From Yinghuangia elevatio (GTDB taxonomy: Bacteria; Actinomycetota; Actinomycetes; Streptomycetales; Streptomycetaceae), in contig NZ_JBEZFP010000241.1 in assembly GCF_040649515.1 (NCBI RefSeq), forward strand, positions 1 to 5,753: a stretch of 5,753 nucleotides of DNA. Direction: 5' to 3'. Every line of letters starts with the position of its first letter. The stretch's first letter is position 1. The notes beneath the pieces are model-generated. The model ran no database searches. It was not told where the DNA came from and was given only the letters and a program-made list of their open reading frames with translations. Position numbers and translations under genes: made by a program. Shown one piece after another: positions 4,839 through 5,753 of the stretch.

Positions 4839-5681
4839 CTATCCGAGAGCGAGCATCGCCTCGGCGACCTTGCCGAAGGCAGTGTCGGGGATCGCCGTGG
4901 CGGCGTCCTCGAGGACGAGCAGCCGCGCGCCGGGGATCTCGCGGGCGATCGCCTCGCCGTTGCCGACGGGGAAGAACGGGTCGCGGCGGCCGTGGATCAC
5001 GAGCGCGGGGACCTTGATCTCGGGCAGGCGCTCGCGCCAGCGGGGTGTGCAGTCGAGCGCGGAGAACACCATGCCCAGCTGGTTGGCCATCTGGACCGGG
5101 GGTGCGGTGCCGGGCGTACGGTCCCAGATGCGCACGGCGGTTGCGCGCGCGGCGGCGGGGTCGTCGCCGAGGATCTCCGCGCCGCCGGCGGCGAAGTCCG
5201 CGACCGCCTCGCGGTCGGTCCAGTCGGGCATCGGACTCGCGAACAGTCGGCCCATGGCCGCCTCGTCGTGGTCGGGGAGGTCGTCGTCGGGCGGCCCGGG
5301 CGCAACCGCGCGGGTACCGACGAGCGTGAGCGCCGAGAACGCGGCCGGATGGTCGAGCACGGCCACCTGGGCGACCATCCCGCCGACGCCGATCCCCGCG
5401 AGGTGCGCGGGCCCGCCGCCGAGTGCGTCGGCAAGGGCCGCGGCGTCGGCGGCGAGGTCGCGCAGGGTGTACGCGGGCGCCTGCGGATCCGCGGTCGTCG
5501 ACTCCCCGCTGTCGCGCAGGTCATAGCGCACCACGCGGCGCCCGCCGGCGGCGAGGCGTTCGCAGAGCGCGTCGGGCCAGGAGAGCATGGTCGTCCCGCC
5601 GACGAGCAGGACGAGCGGCGCGTCGGCGGCACCGAACGACTCGATGCCCAGGACGATTCCGTTGACTTTGATTCGGGTCAT
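4839..5681 (-). CDS. RdmC-like alpha/beta-hydrolase-fold protein lacking catalytic Ser and His
   Basis: The 280-residue product follows the alpha/beta hydrolase pattern of RdmC/DnrP-type methylesterases along its length: LVLLVGG (23-29) before the oxyanion region, SWPDALCERLAAGGRRVVRYDLRDSGES at about 34-61, and the strand-elbow-helix region at 91-105. At the elbow, where the family has GxSxGG, it reads G96-I-G98-V-G-G101, so the nucleophile is Gly (codon GGC, 5388-5390; one transition from AGC). Near the C-terminus, where the family has a GHALP-like motif, it reads EDAATAIP (258-265), with Thr262 in the His position. Asp234 (GRRDPFFP) is kept. Ordinary esterase chemistry is therefore unlikely; it may bind a ligand, catalyse something else or be decaying. 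The frame is otherwise intact with no stops. An in-frame stop just upstream makes the ATG at 5681 the only good start, and its ribosome-binding site is poor. It lies upstream of the sigma operon on the same strand but 329 bp away, so probably separately transcribed. Confidence 0.88.
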   Translation of the reverse strand: MTRIKVNGIVLGIESFGAADAPLVLLVGGTTMLSWPDALCERLAAGGRRVVRYDLRDSGESTTADPQAPAYTLRDLAADAAALADALGGGPAHLAGIGVGGMVAQVAVLDHPAAFSALTLVGTRAVAPGPPDDDLPDHDEAAMGRLFASPMPDWTDREAVADFAAGGAEILGDDPAAARATAVRIWDRTPGTAPPVQMANQLGMVFSALDCTPRWRERLPEIKVPALVIHGRRDPFFPVGNGEAIAREIPGARLLVLEDAATAIPDTAFGKVAEAMLALG

Positions 5682-5731
5682 GCCGGTGCAGACCCGATCC
5701 GCCGCCCGAACTCATCGGTCGCGCGCAAAGA

Positions 5732-5749
5732 GGGGGTGCGGCCGCCCCC
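5732..5749. repeat. GC-only hairpin near the right edge
   Basis: GGGGG (5732-5736) and CCCCC (5745-5749) flank TGCGGCCG, forming a possible stem-loop about 50 bp upstream of the alpha/beta hydrolase start. It might end a gene arriving from beyond the right edge or sit in the hydrolase leader. In DNA this GC-rich it may equally be chance. Confidence 0.2.
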
Positions 5750-5753
5750 CCGG

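Overview
The window is very GC-rich DNA with strong G/C preference at third codon positions. It carries an ECF sigma/zinc-finger anti-sigma pair, an exported type-B carboxylesterase, purine-rich Shine-Dalgarno sites and an IS5-type transposase tail. Together these point to a filamentous actinomycete, most likely Streptomyces or a close relative. The assignment rests on composition and gene families, not on a database match.

Layout, left to right. (1) Positions 1-81 are the last 26 codons of an IS5-family-like transposase on the + strand, so an insertion sequence lies mostly off the left edge. (2) Positions 115-1728 (-) encode a secreted type-B carboxylesterase with an intact Ser/Glu/His triad. 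(3) A 228-bp divergent intergenic region (1729-1956) holds an AT-rich near-perfect palindrome close to the esterase start and a 10-bp perfect inverted repeat nearer the next gene. (4) Positions 1957-2892 (+) encode a metallo-beta-lactamase-fold hydrolase with all its metal ligands. (5) A strong GC-rich hairpin (2914-2940) lies between two convergent genes and probably terminates both. (6) Positions 2975-3808 and 3805-4509 (-) form a sigma/anti-sigma operon; the sigma gene comes first, and the two overlap by 4 bp (ATGA). (7) A 329-bp non-coding stretch (4510-4838) contains a 7-bp inverted repeat that overlaps an ECF-promoter-like element upstream of the sigma gene. (8) Positions 4839-5681 (-) encode an RdmC-like alpha/beta hydrolase that has Gly where the nucleophilic Ser belongs and Thr where the catalytic His belongs.

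How the parts may work together. The sigma factor and its membrane-bound anti-sigma are a self-contained signalling unit: an external or redox cue would release the sigma factor for transcription. The esterase and the MBL hydrolase are divergently transcribed from a shared control region and may answer to one regulator. Nothing in the sequence proves that the sigma factor controls the neighbouring hydrolases.

The most unusual item is the alpha/beta-hydrolase-fold protein, which keeps the fold and the catalytic Asp but lacks two of the three triad residues. No CRISPR array, tRNA, rRNA or biosynthetic megasynthase was seen, and I did not find a clearly novel multi-gene system.
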